Shown piece by piece: positions 6,271 through 12,648 of a stretch of DNA of 17,244 bases (position 1 is the first letter of the stretch; each line of letters starts with the position of its first letter). The notes under the pieces are model-generated. The model made no database searches. It saw only the letters and a program-made list of their open reading frames with translations, and was not told the DNA's origin. The position numbers were made by a program, and so were the translations under genes. The stretch lies in NCBI GenBank assembly GCA_040757295.1, contig JBFLXH010000052.1:1-17244 (forward strand), read 5' to 3'. The stretch comes from JAGXSE01 sp040757295. GTDB lineage: Bacteria > Bacillota > PH28-bin88.

Positions 6271-7409
6271 TATCTTTTCAACAGGGTGCGGAACATCAAG
6301 GAAAGTTCGTTGAAAAATACCTTGAGGAAGTTGCCTTTGGGTACGGCCTCTTGGATGATCAAGGGAAAGGTCTTGGCTTGGCCTCCTGCTTCCACGATTA
6401 CCTTGCCAACTTCAGCGCCTTCTGCAAGGGGAGCGACCAGGTATTTAGGCAGTTCGACTTTCACGTTCACAGAGGCTTCTTTGGGGACAGTCACAGCCAG
6501 GTCGTCAGGTAAGACAGCGTTGATCCAGTTCTGTTTTCCTTTATATACCCTAACCCGGCCGAAATCCTTTCCTTTTTCCCCAACTGGGTAAGCCCGGAAA
6601 TTATTAAAACCATAGTTTAGGAGAGCCATAGCTTCTCTTTCCCGCTGGGCTTCGCTGGCAGCACCCATAATCACCGCAATCAGGCGGTAATCGTCCTTTT
6701 TGCCGGTAGCAATCAGGTTCCAGGTTTCCAAAACTCTGCCTGTCTTTAACCCGTCAATTTCCGGAAAGCGCAGGAGCCCGTTCCGGTTTTGTTGAGGGGC
6801 CTGGTTCTTATTGTAGGTATAGCTGCGGGTGGAATGGTATTCTAAGGACTGGGGAAATCTTTTTATATAGGCCCTGGCCAGCCGGGCCATGTCCAGGCCG
6901 GTGGTATATTGATTATTATCCGCTAAGCCGTGGGGATTGACGAAATTGGTTCCGCTTAAGCCCAATGAGGCAGCGGTATTATTCATTAAGCGGGCGAACT
7001 CCTGAACGGAACCCCCGATATGCTCGGCTACCGCGACGCTGGCATCATTACCTGAAACAATGGTTATTCCCTTGATCAGTTCCTCCAGGGGGACGTCCTT
7101 GCCCACTTCAATAAACATTCTCGACCCAATGGTACGCCAAGCAGCTTCACTCACCCGCACAGGGTCAGACGGGTTCAGCTGTCCGGCTTCTAGGCCTTGA
7201 AATACCAGGTACATGGTCATTATTTTAGTCAAGCTGGCAGGGTCCCAGCGCTGTTCCTGGTTCTTGGCATAGATCACCTCTCCGGAAGCAAAATCCATCA
7301 GAACGGCGATGTGGGAGTTAATCACTGGTGGAGCAGGTTGGGCGTTGCCTGGTACTGGCACGCTGAGCAATAGTATTGCGATAATAAAGGCTGATACAAG
7401 CTTTTTCAC
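6270..7409 (-). CDS. dacA: D-alanyl-D-alanine carboxypeptidase (penicillin-binding protein, S11)
   Basis: A 379-residue exported serine carboxypeptidase that trims the terminal D-Ala from peptidoglycan pentapeptides. A signal peptide covers about 1-23 (hydrophobic 5-19, ending GNA). The three S11 active-site motifs are present: S59-x-x-K62 (SLTK), S119-G-N121 and K222-T-G224. A C-terminal beta domain follows (about 280-350), and the extreme end (FLKVFFNELSLMFRTLLKR) is an amphipathic anchor helix, as in PBP5-type enzymes. The start is GTG at 7409 behind GAGAGGAG. In endospore formers paralogues include DacF and DacB, and sequence alone does not settle which role this one has. dacA is used here in the broad sense. 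Confidence 0.92.
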   Translation of the reverse strand: MKKLVSAFIIAILLLSVPVPGNAQPAPPVINSHIAVLMDFASGEVIYAKNQEQRWDPASLTKIMTMYLVFQGLEAGQLNPSDPVRVSEAAWRTIGSRMFIEVGKDVPLEELIKGITIVSGNDASVAVAEHIGGSVQEFARLMNNTAASLGLSGTNFVNPHGLADNNQYTTGLDMARLARAYIKRFPQSLEYHSTRSYTYNKNQAPQQNRNGLLRFPEIDGLKTGRVLETWNLIATGKKDDYRLIAVIMGAASEAQREREAMALLNYGFNNFRAYPVGEKGKDFGRVRVYKGKQNWINAVLPDDLAVTVPKEASVNVKVELPKYLVAPLAEGAEVGKVIVEAGGQAKTFPLIIQEAVPKGNFLKVFFNELSLMFRTLLKR

Positions 7410-7582
7410 CCGGCTTCGCTCCTCTCTTAGAAGTATTCAATGCATTATACCATAATGTCACGGTCCTAAAGACAAAAGAATTGCTGGAATTGCTGGAAAA
7501 AGCAACTACCTAAATTATATCCGGTAAAGGGTTAACATCATACAGAAGGTGAAAAAACAGTTCAACTGGATCTTGGCTTTTT

Positions 7583-7604
7583 GCGGGAGGAAAGCTTTCC
7601 CCGC
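7583..7604. repeat. Hairpin in the dacA-ilvN intergenic region
   Basis: The palindrome GGAAAGCTTTCC (7589-7600) is extended by imperfect GC pairs (GCGGG / CCGC). It belongs to a run of hairpins in the 433-bp gene-free stretch 7410-7842, where I see no coding sequence. Confidence 0.5.
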
Positions 7605-7620
7605 TGAAGCTTAGATTCCA

Positions 7621-7658
7621 CCAGTTCTTGGCTCCGGTTTACCGGAGCCAAGAACTGG
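7621..7658. repeat. Perfect 18-bp inverted repeat
   Basis: CCAGTTCTTGGCTCCGGT (7621-7638) is the exact reverse complement of 7641-7658, with only TT between; A7620/T7659 adds one more pair. No T run follows on either strand, so a plain intrinsic terminator is unlikely. Perfect arms suggest a recent or selected element, such as an RNA processing hairpin, an operator or a mobile repeat. Confidence 0.8.
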
Positions 7659-7695
7659 TTAATCCCATAGGGGGCCAGTTAATGCAGTGGCGTAG

Positions 7696-7740
7696 CCGCT
7701 CTGATCCCGCCGCTTTAAAGAAGCGTAGGCTTAAGAGCGG
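7696..7740. repeat. Nested hairpin upstream of ilvN
   Basis: The outer stem is CCGCTCT (7696-7702) / AGAGCGG (7734-7740). The inner stem is CGCTT (7711-7715) / AAGCG (7721-7725). It lies about 100 bp before the ilvN start and could be part of its leader RNA. I found no T-box motif or other riboswitch signature to name it. Confidence 0.45.
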
Positions 7741-7794
7741 GTAGCCATCTGTGACAAACTGCAGAACCGGGGAATAATTGTATGGAACAACTCC

Positions 7795-7818
7795 TGTTGC
7801 CGTGATATACTGGCAACA
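7795..7818. promoter_or_regulatory. Operator-like dyad before ilvN
   Basis: TGTTGCC (7795-7801) and GGCAACA (7812-7818) are perfect inverted arms around a 10-bp centre containing TATACT (7806-7811), a possible -10 box. The dyad lies 10 bp before the GGGGAGG ribosome-binding site. It could be an operator over the promoter or an RNA hairpin in the leader. No convincing -35 is visible. Confidence 0.45.
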
Positions 7819-7842
7819 AAAGATTTTTGGGGAGGTTTCGCC

Positions 7843-8352
7843 GTGCGGTATACACTTGCTTTGTTAGTGGTAGACAGGCCGACAGTGTTGTCCCATGTGG
7901 CAGGCCTAATCAGCCGGCGCAGATTTAACATTAAAAGCATCGCTGCCGGAGCAACGGAAGAACCCAACGTAACCAGGATTACCCTAGTAGTGGAGTGCGG
8001 GGAAGACATGATTGACCAGATCATGAAGCAGCTGGCCAAACTGGTGGATGTAGTCAAGGTGGCAGATTTGACCGCTGTTCCCTCCATCAACCGGGATATG
8101 GCTCTGATCAAGGTAAAGGCCTTGCCGGAAAAGCGGACTCAGATTGTGGATATTGTCAACATTTTTAGGGCCAGAATTGTAGACGTGAACAGAGACACCA
8201 TGGTAATTGAAGCAACCGGCGAGGTGGAAAAGATTGATGCCCTGTGTGAGGTGATGGCTGAGCACGGGATCATTGAAATCGCCAGAACCGGTTTGATTGC
8301 AGTGTCCCGCGGCCCAACGCCGGTAAAAGACCTCCCGGTAAAAATAGACTAA
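7843..8352 (+). CDS. ilvN: Acetolactate synthase small (regulatory) subunit
   Basis: A 169-residue regulatory subunit of acetohydroxyacid synthase, the first common enzyme of valine, leucine and isoleucine synthesis. It binds the catalytic subunit IlvB and mediates valine feedback. The N-terminal ACT domain (about 2-75) has the family start MRYTLALLVVDRPTVLSHVAGL and the RRRFNIKSIAAG ligand loop. The C-terminal half (about 82-160) is the conserved IlvN/IlvH domain, with VEATGEVEKI-like and RTGLIAVSRG segments near the end. Length is normal. The start is GTG, seven bases after GGGGAGG. Unusually, no ilvB lies before it and the next gene is unrelated. The symbol ilvH is equally used for this family. 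Confidence 0.94.
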   Translation: MRYTLALLVVDRPTVLSHVAGLISRRRFNIKSIAAGATEEPNVTRITLVVECGEDMIDQIMKQLAKLVDVVKVADLTAVPSINRDMALIKVKALPEKRTQIVDIVNIFRARIVDVNRDTMVIEATGEVEKIDALCEVMAEHGIIEIARTGLIAVSRGPTPVKDLPVKID

Positions 8353-8360
8353 AACAGCTT

Positions 8361-8383
8361 CCTCCCTCCCGGGGAGGTTTTTT
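8361..8383 (+). terminator. Intrinsic terminator after ilvN
   Basis: CCTCCC (8361-8366) pairs with GGGAGG (8372-8377) and six T residues follow (8378-8383). It separates ilvN from the agr-like cassette. Confidence 0.85.
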
Positions 8384-8428
8384 GTGGTAATTTAAGCCCA
8401 TTGCAAACAGGTCCAAAGAAGGAAATTT

Positions 8429-8447
8429 TGCTATTCTTTGCTATTCT
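8429..8447 (+). promoter_or_regulatory. Duplicated extended -10-like motif before the agr-like cassette
   Basis: The decamer CTATTCTTTG occurs twice in tandem (8431-8440 and 8441-8450), so TGCTATTCT, which fits an extended -10 box (TG-N-TATNNT), appears at 8429-8437 and 8439-8447. No matching -35 is obvious. It is the only promoter-like signal I see between the ilvN terminator and the first membrane-protein gene. Confidence 0.3.
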
Positions 8448-8528
8448 TTGTCGGAAAAAAAGGATATCCCTGGTATTTGCCGAACTAGTTATACGGGTTT
8501 CCTAAATTTGCTGGTTTGGGGTGAAAGG

Positions 8529-8984
8529 GTGAAGCTTACCGTTGCTCAATTTGTCATTCAGACAATTCCCGAAAGCCTGGCCTTGGTGGCTTTTGCCTTG
8601 GCTGTTTGCGGGCAACGGTTGGTTAAGAAACACGTCCTGGCTGCAGGCCTCTTATTTGCGGTGACAGTCTACGTGCTGCGGGCTTTGCCGATAGCTTTCG
8701 GAGTCCATACGATGGCTGCCCTGTTGGCGGGGATGGTATGGCTTAGGGCCGTTACCGGCATTTCCCACTTCAAGGCCCTCTATGGCCTCTTGGTGGGGAT
8801 ACTGCTTCTTGCCACAATCGAAATGGTCTGCCTGAATGCTTTGGTATATGTTACAGGCAAGCTTTTAGAGGCGATCAGGGAAACTTGGCTTTGGCCCTTT
8901 TCCGGTTTGCCGCATGTAGTAATTTTAGGGGGAATTGCTATCGGGATTGACCGGTTTATCAAGCAGAGACACCTAAGCAGTTAA
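8529..8984 (+). CDS. Small polytopic membrane protein, sensor-domain-like, paralogue 1
   Basis: About 151 residues with some five hydrophobic segments and hardly any soluble part. The start was set to GTG at 8529, preceded by GGGGTG, rather than a TTG at 8448 that adds 27 weakly conserved residues. The chosen N terminus lines up with the next gene: QTIPESLAL against HAIPEGIAL. Both then share VLRALPIAFGVHT against LVRLLPISFGIHT. I read it as a membrane domain of the kind found at the N terminus of AgrC-like sensor kinases in Clostridia, here without kinase; that reading is inference. It opens a close gene run with paralogue 2, agrB and agrD. Confidence 0.65.
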   Translation: MKLTVAQFVIQTIPESLALVAFALAVCGQRLVKKHVLAAGLLFAVTVYVLRALPIAFGVHTMAALLAGMVWLRAVTGISHFKALYGLLVGILLLATIEMVCLNALVYVTGKLLEAIRETWLWPFSGLPHVVILGGIAIGIDRFIKQRHLSS

Positions 8985-9043
8985 TATTTTAGAGTATTAA
9001 AGCATAATCGAAGCCAACTTACAGCCAGAAAGGAGCAAAAATA

Positions 9044-9523
9044 GTGGTTGAGAAACTTTCTTTGATTTCGCTAGTTTTCCATGCCATCCCGGAAGGAATT
9101 GCTCTAGCGGCTTTAGTTTGGGCATTTTTAAAGCTCCCTTTTCAGTGGAAAAGTATCGTTGTTGTCGGAATCCTTCATGGAACAATCAGCTATTTGGTCA
9201 GGCTTTTACCTATATCGTTCGGAATTCATACCACACTATTAATTTTTGGATTAACGTTATTAATATGTGTTTGGTCAAAAACGTACTTTTCCACAACTCT
9301 TTTTCGTGTTGTCCTTGCAGTTTTTATCCTTGCCTTGGGTGAAGTGGTAATCGGTGGTAGCCTATTGGCGATTTTTAAAAAAAGTTGGGATGAACTGCAG
9401 AATAGCCAATGGATGCGGGTTTTACTGGGTACCCCTAACACCCTTTTTATCCTGGTAATTGCGCTTGTTTTGAAGCAGAAGACCAAAGAGATACATGCTA
9501 CGAAGCTAAACCAAAAAGCATAA
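9044..9523 (+). CDS. Small polytopic membrane protein, sensor-domain-like, paralogue 2
   Basis: A 159-residue membrane protein with about five hydrophobic segments and a basic C-terminal tail (KQKTKEIHATKLNQKA). The start is GTG behind AAAGGAG (about 9029-9035). It is a clear paralogue of the preceding gene: the HAIPEG start region and the RLLPISFGIHT motif align, with similar spacing of hydrophobic blocks. It is visibly richer in A+T than its neighbours. It ends 20 bp before agrB, so it is very likely co-transcribed with it. A kinase domain is absent, so it could bind the peptide, partner with another protein or act in export. Its function is unknown. Confidence 0.75.
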   Translation: MVEKLSLISLVFHAIPEGIALAALVWAFLKLPFQWKSIVVVGILHGTISYLVRLLPISFGIHTTLLIFGLTLLICVWSKTYFSTTLFRVVLAVFILALGEVVIGGSLLAIFKKSWDELQNSQWMRVLLGTPNTLFILVIALVLKQKTKEIHATKLNQKA

Positions 9524-9543
9524 AACGCTGGGAGTTTAATAGA

Positions 9544-10167
9544 ATGCAAGGCTTTTTGGATCGTTTTGTTGCTTATTTAGCTAAGGAAGCGAATTTAAAG
9601 ACCCAACAACAAGAAATTGTTCGTTTCGGTTTAGAATGTACAGCATCGGCGTTAGTTAGTACGGGCGTAGCACTGGGGTTTGGTGGTATACTAGGCCAGT
9701 TTTCAGAAACCCTGACGGCCTTGCTTATTTTTGCTCTTTTGCGCCGCTTTTCGGGTGGAGCCCATTGCACTGCACCTGGCAGGTGTGCGTTGTTCACAGC
9801 AGTAATCTTGGCCTTAGTTACAGGACAGGCCCGCTGGTTGGAGGAAATAGGTTTTTCGCTCCACTCTCTTGGGATAATCGTAACTGTTGTGATAGCTTTA
9901 GCAATTCATTATAGGTGGGCGCCGGCCGATTGCCCGGCCCACCCTATCATTAACCCGGTGAGACGCCAAAGATTAAAGAGTTTGTCCCTGGCAGCGATTG
10001 CTGTCATTGCAAGTTTTCTTTGGCTTATTTCGTTCTTGGGGAACGGCCTTTATGCCGGAGTCGGTTGGGTAAGTCTATTATGGCACTCGTTGGGCATAAC
10101 GCCCTGGGGAAATAAGGCTGTAGCCGGGGCTGACCGGCTCCTGGCCACGGTAGGGGTGAGGAGGTGA
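9544..10167 (+). CDS. agrB: AgrB-family signal-peptide processing protease
   Basis: A 207-residue integral membrane cysteine endopeptidase that cleaves the AgrD C-terminal tail and couples this to ring closure of the autoinducer. The family's active-site pattern is visible: RRFSGGAHCTAPGRC holds H74 and C81 at the required +7 spacing, preceded by the conserved Arg and Gly-Gly. About five to six hydrophobic helices follow the amphipathic N terminus. Length is typical. The start is ATG at 9544 with GGGAG upstream. The stop at 10165-10167 overlaps the ribosome-binding site of agrD, so the pair are translated together. AgrB enzymes normally act on one dedicated AgrD, here the next ORF. Confidence 0.92.
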   Translation: MQGFLDRFVAYLAKEANLKTQQQEIVRFGLECTASALVSTGVALGFGGILGQFSETLTALLIFALLRRFSGGAHCTAPGRCALFTAVILALVTGQARWLEEIGFSLHSLGIIVTVVIALAIHYRWAPADCPAHPIINPVRRQRLKSLSLAAIAVIASFLWLISFLGNGLYAGVGWVSLLWHSLGITPWGNKAVAGADRLLATVGVRR

Positions 10168-10174
10168 CAAGTGA

Positions 10175-10306
10175 ATGAAAAAGTGGAAAATGGTACTGCT
10201 GGGGAGTTTGGTAACTCTCCTGTCCTGGCTGGCCAGCGCTAATGCTGCATCAGCATCTACAGTAATATGGTACCAGCCCCAGGTGCCCGAAGTACTGCGC
10301 AAGTAA
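10175..10306 (+). CDS. agrD: AgrD-like autoinducer precursor with Ser in place of ring Cys
   Basis: A 43-residue precursor, too short for ordinary gene calling, starting with ATG at 10175 eight bases after GGAGGTG. An amphipathic, basic leader (MKKWKMVLLG...) runs to about residue 27. The core follows, then the charged tail QPQVPEVLRK (34-43), which matches the clostridial QPxxP recognition tail cut by AgrB. Aligned with the Clostridium perfringens type SAC-x4-H-QPEEP, this peptide reads SAS-TVIW-Y-QPQVP, so S28 occupies the position of the ring Cys and there is no Cys anywhere in the protein. The predicted product is a five-residue Ser-Thr-Val-Ile-Trp lactone. Exact cut sites are inferred. 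Confidence 0.85.
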   Translation: MKKWKMVLLGSLVTLLSWLASANAASASTVIWYQPQVPEVLRK

Positions 10307-10315
10307 CAATTTGCT

Positions 10316-10350
10316 GGAGCAAAGAGGAGGGCTTTCTTCCTCTTTGCTCC
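10316..10350 (+). terminator. Strong 13-bp hairpin between agrD and the HD-GYP gene
   Basis: GGAGCAAAGAGGA (10316-10328) pairs perfectly with TCCTCTTTGCTCC (10338-10350) over a 9-nt loop. C residues follow instead of T, so it may be a weak terminator, a processing or stability element, or an attenuator that sets the ratio of peptide to downstream enzyme. Confidence 0.7.
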
Positions 10351-10362
10351 CCCAGTGGGGAG
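10347..10362 (+). promoter_or_regulatory. Hairpin that can mask the HD-GYP ribosome-binding site
   Basis: CTCCCC (10347-10352) pairs with GGGGAG (10357-10362) across CAGT. GGGGAG is the only Shine-Dalgarno candidate for the ATG at 10369. Its left arm shares 10347-10350 with the base of the preceding 13-bp hairpin, so the two compete for four bases. Translational control is a plausible inference, not shown. Confidence 0.45.
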
Positions 10363-10368
10363 TCGCTA

Positions 10369-12066
10369 ATGAATCCGAAAGAGAAGCAGCGAAGAGAACA
10401 AATAGCCGAATATGTGGCTGTGGCCCATATCAGCGGGTTTCTCATCGGGGCCATGGCCATCATCAGCACATTGAACATGAATCTGGATGAAAGCCTGCGC
10501 CCGGTATTTCCGGCAGGGCTCCTGGTGGTGCTTTTATTATACCTGGCAGCTAAAGGCGCATTAGCCTACCTGTCTAGAAACGAGCGGGCTAGCTGGGTTG
10601 ATTCCGGTATTCCCATCAGCCTCCACTTAGGAGTAATTGGCCTACTGGTTGCCGTAATTACCCTGATTATCTGGTTTACCGGCCAGGGACTAAGCCAGGT
10701 CAAGGTGCTCTACACTATCCCCATTATCCTGGCGGCGGTTAATCACGGCAAGATACCCGGCCTAACTGCCGCTGTGGCTGCCAGCCTGGCGATGATTACC
10801 GTAACTTTGACTGGCGAGCCTGTTAATCTGGAGGCAGACCTGGTGTTTGCAGGCGTTTTTATCCTGTTGGCCTGGCTGATTGGCGGCTTGCGGGATGTGG
10901 AGATGCAGGCCAGGGAGCACCTGGTTGACCTGGCAAGTACCGATGATGTTACAGGGCTCCTTAATCACCGCTTTTTCCATGAGCGCCTCGATGCCCTGCT
11001 TGCCGGAGCCCGTCCTTCGGGTTTTGAATTCGCCTTAATTGTTTTTGATATCGACTATTTCAAGCATTATAACAACACTTTCGGCCACCAGCAGGGCGAC
11101 AAGGTGCTGATTGAAATCAGCGGCCTGTTGAAACAGGCAGTTCCCGTTCCCGGATTTGCGGCCCGTTTGGGCCATGATGAATTTGCGGTGGTGCTTCCCG
11201 GTGTCTCCCTGCAGGAAGCCGCGGCCCTAGGCGAAAAGGTGCGGGCCCAAATCAGCCGCCAGGAGTTTTTTGGCGGGCAGGTGCAGCCTAACGGAAAGAT
11301 TACCGTATCAGTAGGAGTGGCGGCTTATCCCGACCATGGATCAACCAAGCAAGATCTTGTCCGCGCAGCCTACGAAGCTTTGGAAAAAGCCAAAGTTACA
11401 AATAAGAACCGGGTGGAAGTATACTTTTCCGTTTTTGACGACTTGAAAAACAGCATGAATGAATCCGAGCGGGACCTCCTTAGCTCGGTCCGAACCCTGA
11501 TCGGGGTAATCAATGCCAAGGATAGATATACTTACGGCCATTCCGAACGGGTTGTCCAGCTTTGCCGCGTACTAGCCAAGCGGGTGGGAATGGACGAAAA
11601 AGAACAGCGAATGTTAGCCTATGCAGCCTTTTTGCACGACATCGGCAAGATCGAGGTCCCCCGGGAAGTGCTCAATAAAACAGCGCCTCTTTTGCCGGAA
11701 GAATGGGATATGTTGAAAATGCATCCCCTTTGGGGAATTGATATAATCAGGCCCGCTGCATCTCTGCGGGAAGCTATGCCCATTATTAAGTACCACCACG
11801 AGAATTATGACGGCACGGGTTATCCGGAAGGTCTGTCCGGCAGGGACATTCCTTTCGGAGCAAGGATTTTAAGGATAGCTGATTCCTTCGACGCTATGAC
11901 TACCAAACGTCCTTACCGCCGGGGCATCAGCCTTCCTGAGGCTGTTCAGGAGCTGTCAAATGCATCGGGGAGCTTTTACGATCCGGAACTGGTTAAGGAG
12001 TTCGTCTCTTGCCTGGAAGAGTTAAAGGAGAGCCGGGAAATAAAGTCAAAACAGCTAAGCCGCTAA
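10369..12066 (+). CDS. Membrane protein with degenerate GGDEF and intact HD-GYP domain
   Basis: A 565-residue protein with the start at ATG 10369 (GGGGAG upstream); a longer in-frame reading from 10267 would run through agrD and the hairpin. About five to six membrane helices occupy residues 15-173. A GGDEF-type domain follows (about 188-352), whose signature is GHDEF (268-272) with no RxxD site, so cyclase activity is doubtful. The HD-GYP domain (about 370-550) is complete: YGHSERV (389-395), HDIGK (423-427), HHENYDGTGYPEG (476-488) and ADSFDAM (504-510). The expected activity is hydrolysis of cyclic di-GMP, with the GGDEF part possibly a GTP sensor. It directly follows agrD, separated only by hairpins. 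Confidence 0.92.
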   Translation: MNPKEKQRREQIAEYVAVAHISGFLIGAMAIISTLNMNLDESLRPVFPAGLLVVLLLYLAAKGALAYLSRNERASWVDSGIPISLHLGVIGLLVAVITLIIWFTGQGLSQVKVLYTIPIILAAVNHGKIPGLTAAVAASLAMITVTLTGEPVNLEADLVFAGVFILLAWLIGGLRDVEMQAREHLVDLASTDDVTGLLNHRFFHERLDALLAGARPSGFEFALIVFDIDYFKHYNNTFGHQQGDKVLIEISGLLKQAVPVPGFAARLGHDEFAVVLPGVSLQEAAALGEKVRAQISRQEFFGGQVQPNGKITVSVGVAAYPDHGSTKQDLVRAAYEALEKAKVTNKNRVEVYFSVFDDLKNSMNESERDLLSSVRTLIGVINAKDRYTYGHSERVVQLCRVLAKRVGMDEKEQRMLAYAAFLHDIGKIEVPREVLNKTAPLLPEEWDMLKMHPLWGIDIIRPAASLREAMPIIKYHHENYDGTGYPEGLSGRDIPFGARILRIADSFDAMTTKRPYRRGISLPEAVQELSNASGSFYDPELVKEFVSCLEELKESREIKSKQLSR

Positions 12067-12086
12067 TCCTGGCTTAGCCGTTTTTT
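12054..12086 (+). terminator. Intrinsic terminator of the agr/HD-GYP block
   Basis: GCTAAGCC (12054-12061) pairs with GGCTTAGC (12071-12078) and TTTTTT follows (12081-12086). The stop codon lies inside the stem-loop. This is the first convincing T-tailed terminator after ilvN, consistent with one transcription unit from 8529. Confidence 0.85.
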
Positions 12087-12116
12087 ATCTTCCAGACAGA
12101 TTGCCTGTCTAAACCC

Positions 12117-12335
12117 TCAGGAGCCGCGGCCAACAGGTAAAGCTGCCCGTTCCTGCACCAGATCGTTTTGCATTCGGAAGTATTCTTCCCGGCTTATTTC
12201 ACCCCTGGCATAGCGTTCCTTTAATATTCCAAGGGGATCCAGCCTGCGCTCCAGTTCAGCATTCATTGCCCTTAACCGTTTAACCTGCATCCACATATAT
12301 CCAATGATGCCGAATAATATAAGTGAGTAAAGCAT
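12117..12335 (-). CDS. Small membrane-anchored SHOCT-domain protein
   Basis: A 72-residue protein with one N-terminal membrane helix (about 2-17), a short charged coiled segment (18-32) and a C-terminal SHOCT motif, DPLGILKERYARGEISREEYFRMQ (33-56). SHOCT is a short helical pair found at the ends of many bacterial membrane proteins, probably for oligomerisation. ATG at 12335 follows AAGGTGGTGG. No specific function can be assigned. The gene points away from the HD-GYP gene, whose terminator it faces. Confidence 0.8.
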   Translation of the reverse strand: MLYSLILFGIIGYMWMQVKRLRAMNAELERRLDPLGILKERYARGEISREEYFRMQNDLVQERAALPVGRGS

Positions 12336-12467
12336 GATGCCACCACCTTGCGGGAAAGGTTTGAGGTCTTATCTTGTTAATTCAACTTGAAACCTTTTTT
12401 TCCTTCCCCGGTGACTCAACTTACTTGAATGGAAAAGTCCCTAGGCGATTTTCGCAGCAGCTTTAAT

Positions 12468-12571
12468 ATACTCGGCAAGGGATAAAATTGCATTATCATA
12501 ATGAAGCCGAGTATGAAATTCGCTTTGAGGCCACGGTAAATCAATGAATAATTAGCGGCCTCGCTCATTAT
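12468..12571 (-). repeat. 104-bp two-hairpin repeat, inverted copy
   Basis: The reverse complement of the unit at 17081-17184 with only three differences over 104 bases. It carries the same two inverted-repeat stems, ATACTCGGC/GCCGAGTAT (about 12468-12501) and GAGGCC/GGCCTC (about 12526-12563). This fills most of the 313-bp gap 12336-12648, where I see no gene. An ORF crosses the copy on the minus strand but lacks a ribosome-binding site. Confidence 0.9.
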
Positions 12572-12648
12572 AACTACCCCAAGGCAGGCTGAAAAAATTT
12601 GCTTATATCCTATCATTATAGAGAGCTTTGCGGGAAAAAAACTTGCGG

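Noticed and set aside
7420..7842. T-box riboswitch for ilvN
   Set aside because: The conserved T-box sequence and the specifier-loop architecture were not found.
8448..8528. TTG start adding 27 residues to the first membrane protein
   Set aside because: No ribosome-binding site precedes it, the added residues have no counterpart in the paralogue, and GTG at 8529 has GGGGTG just upstream.
10267..10368. A longer in-frame start for the GGDEF/HD-GYP gene
   Set aside because: The extra 34 codons overlap agrD and run through the 13-bp hairpin, and the real start at 10369 has its own ribosome-binding site.
12416..12616. 66-codon minus-strand ORF
   Set aside because: It is the chance open frame of the 104-bp repeat and its flanks. 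There is no ribosome-binding site and the changes between copies are not synonymous.
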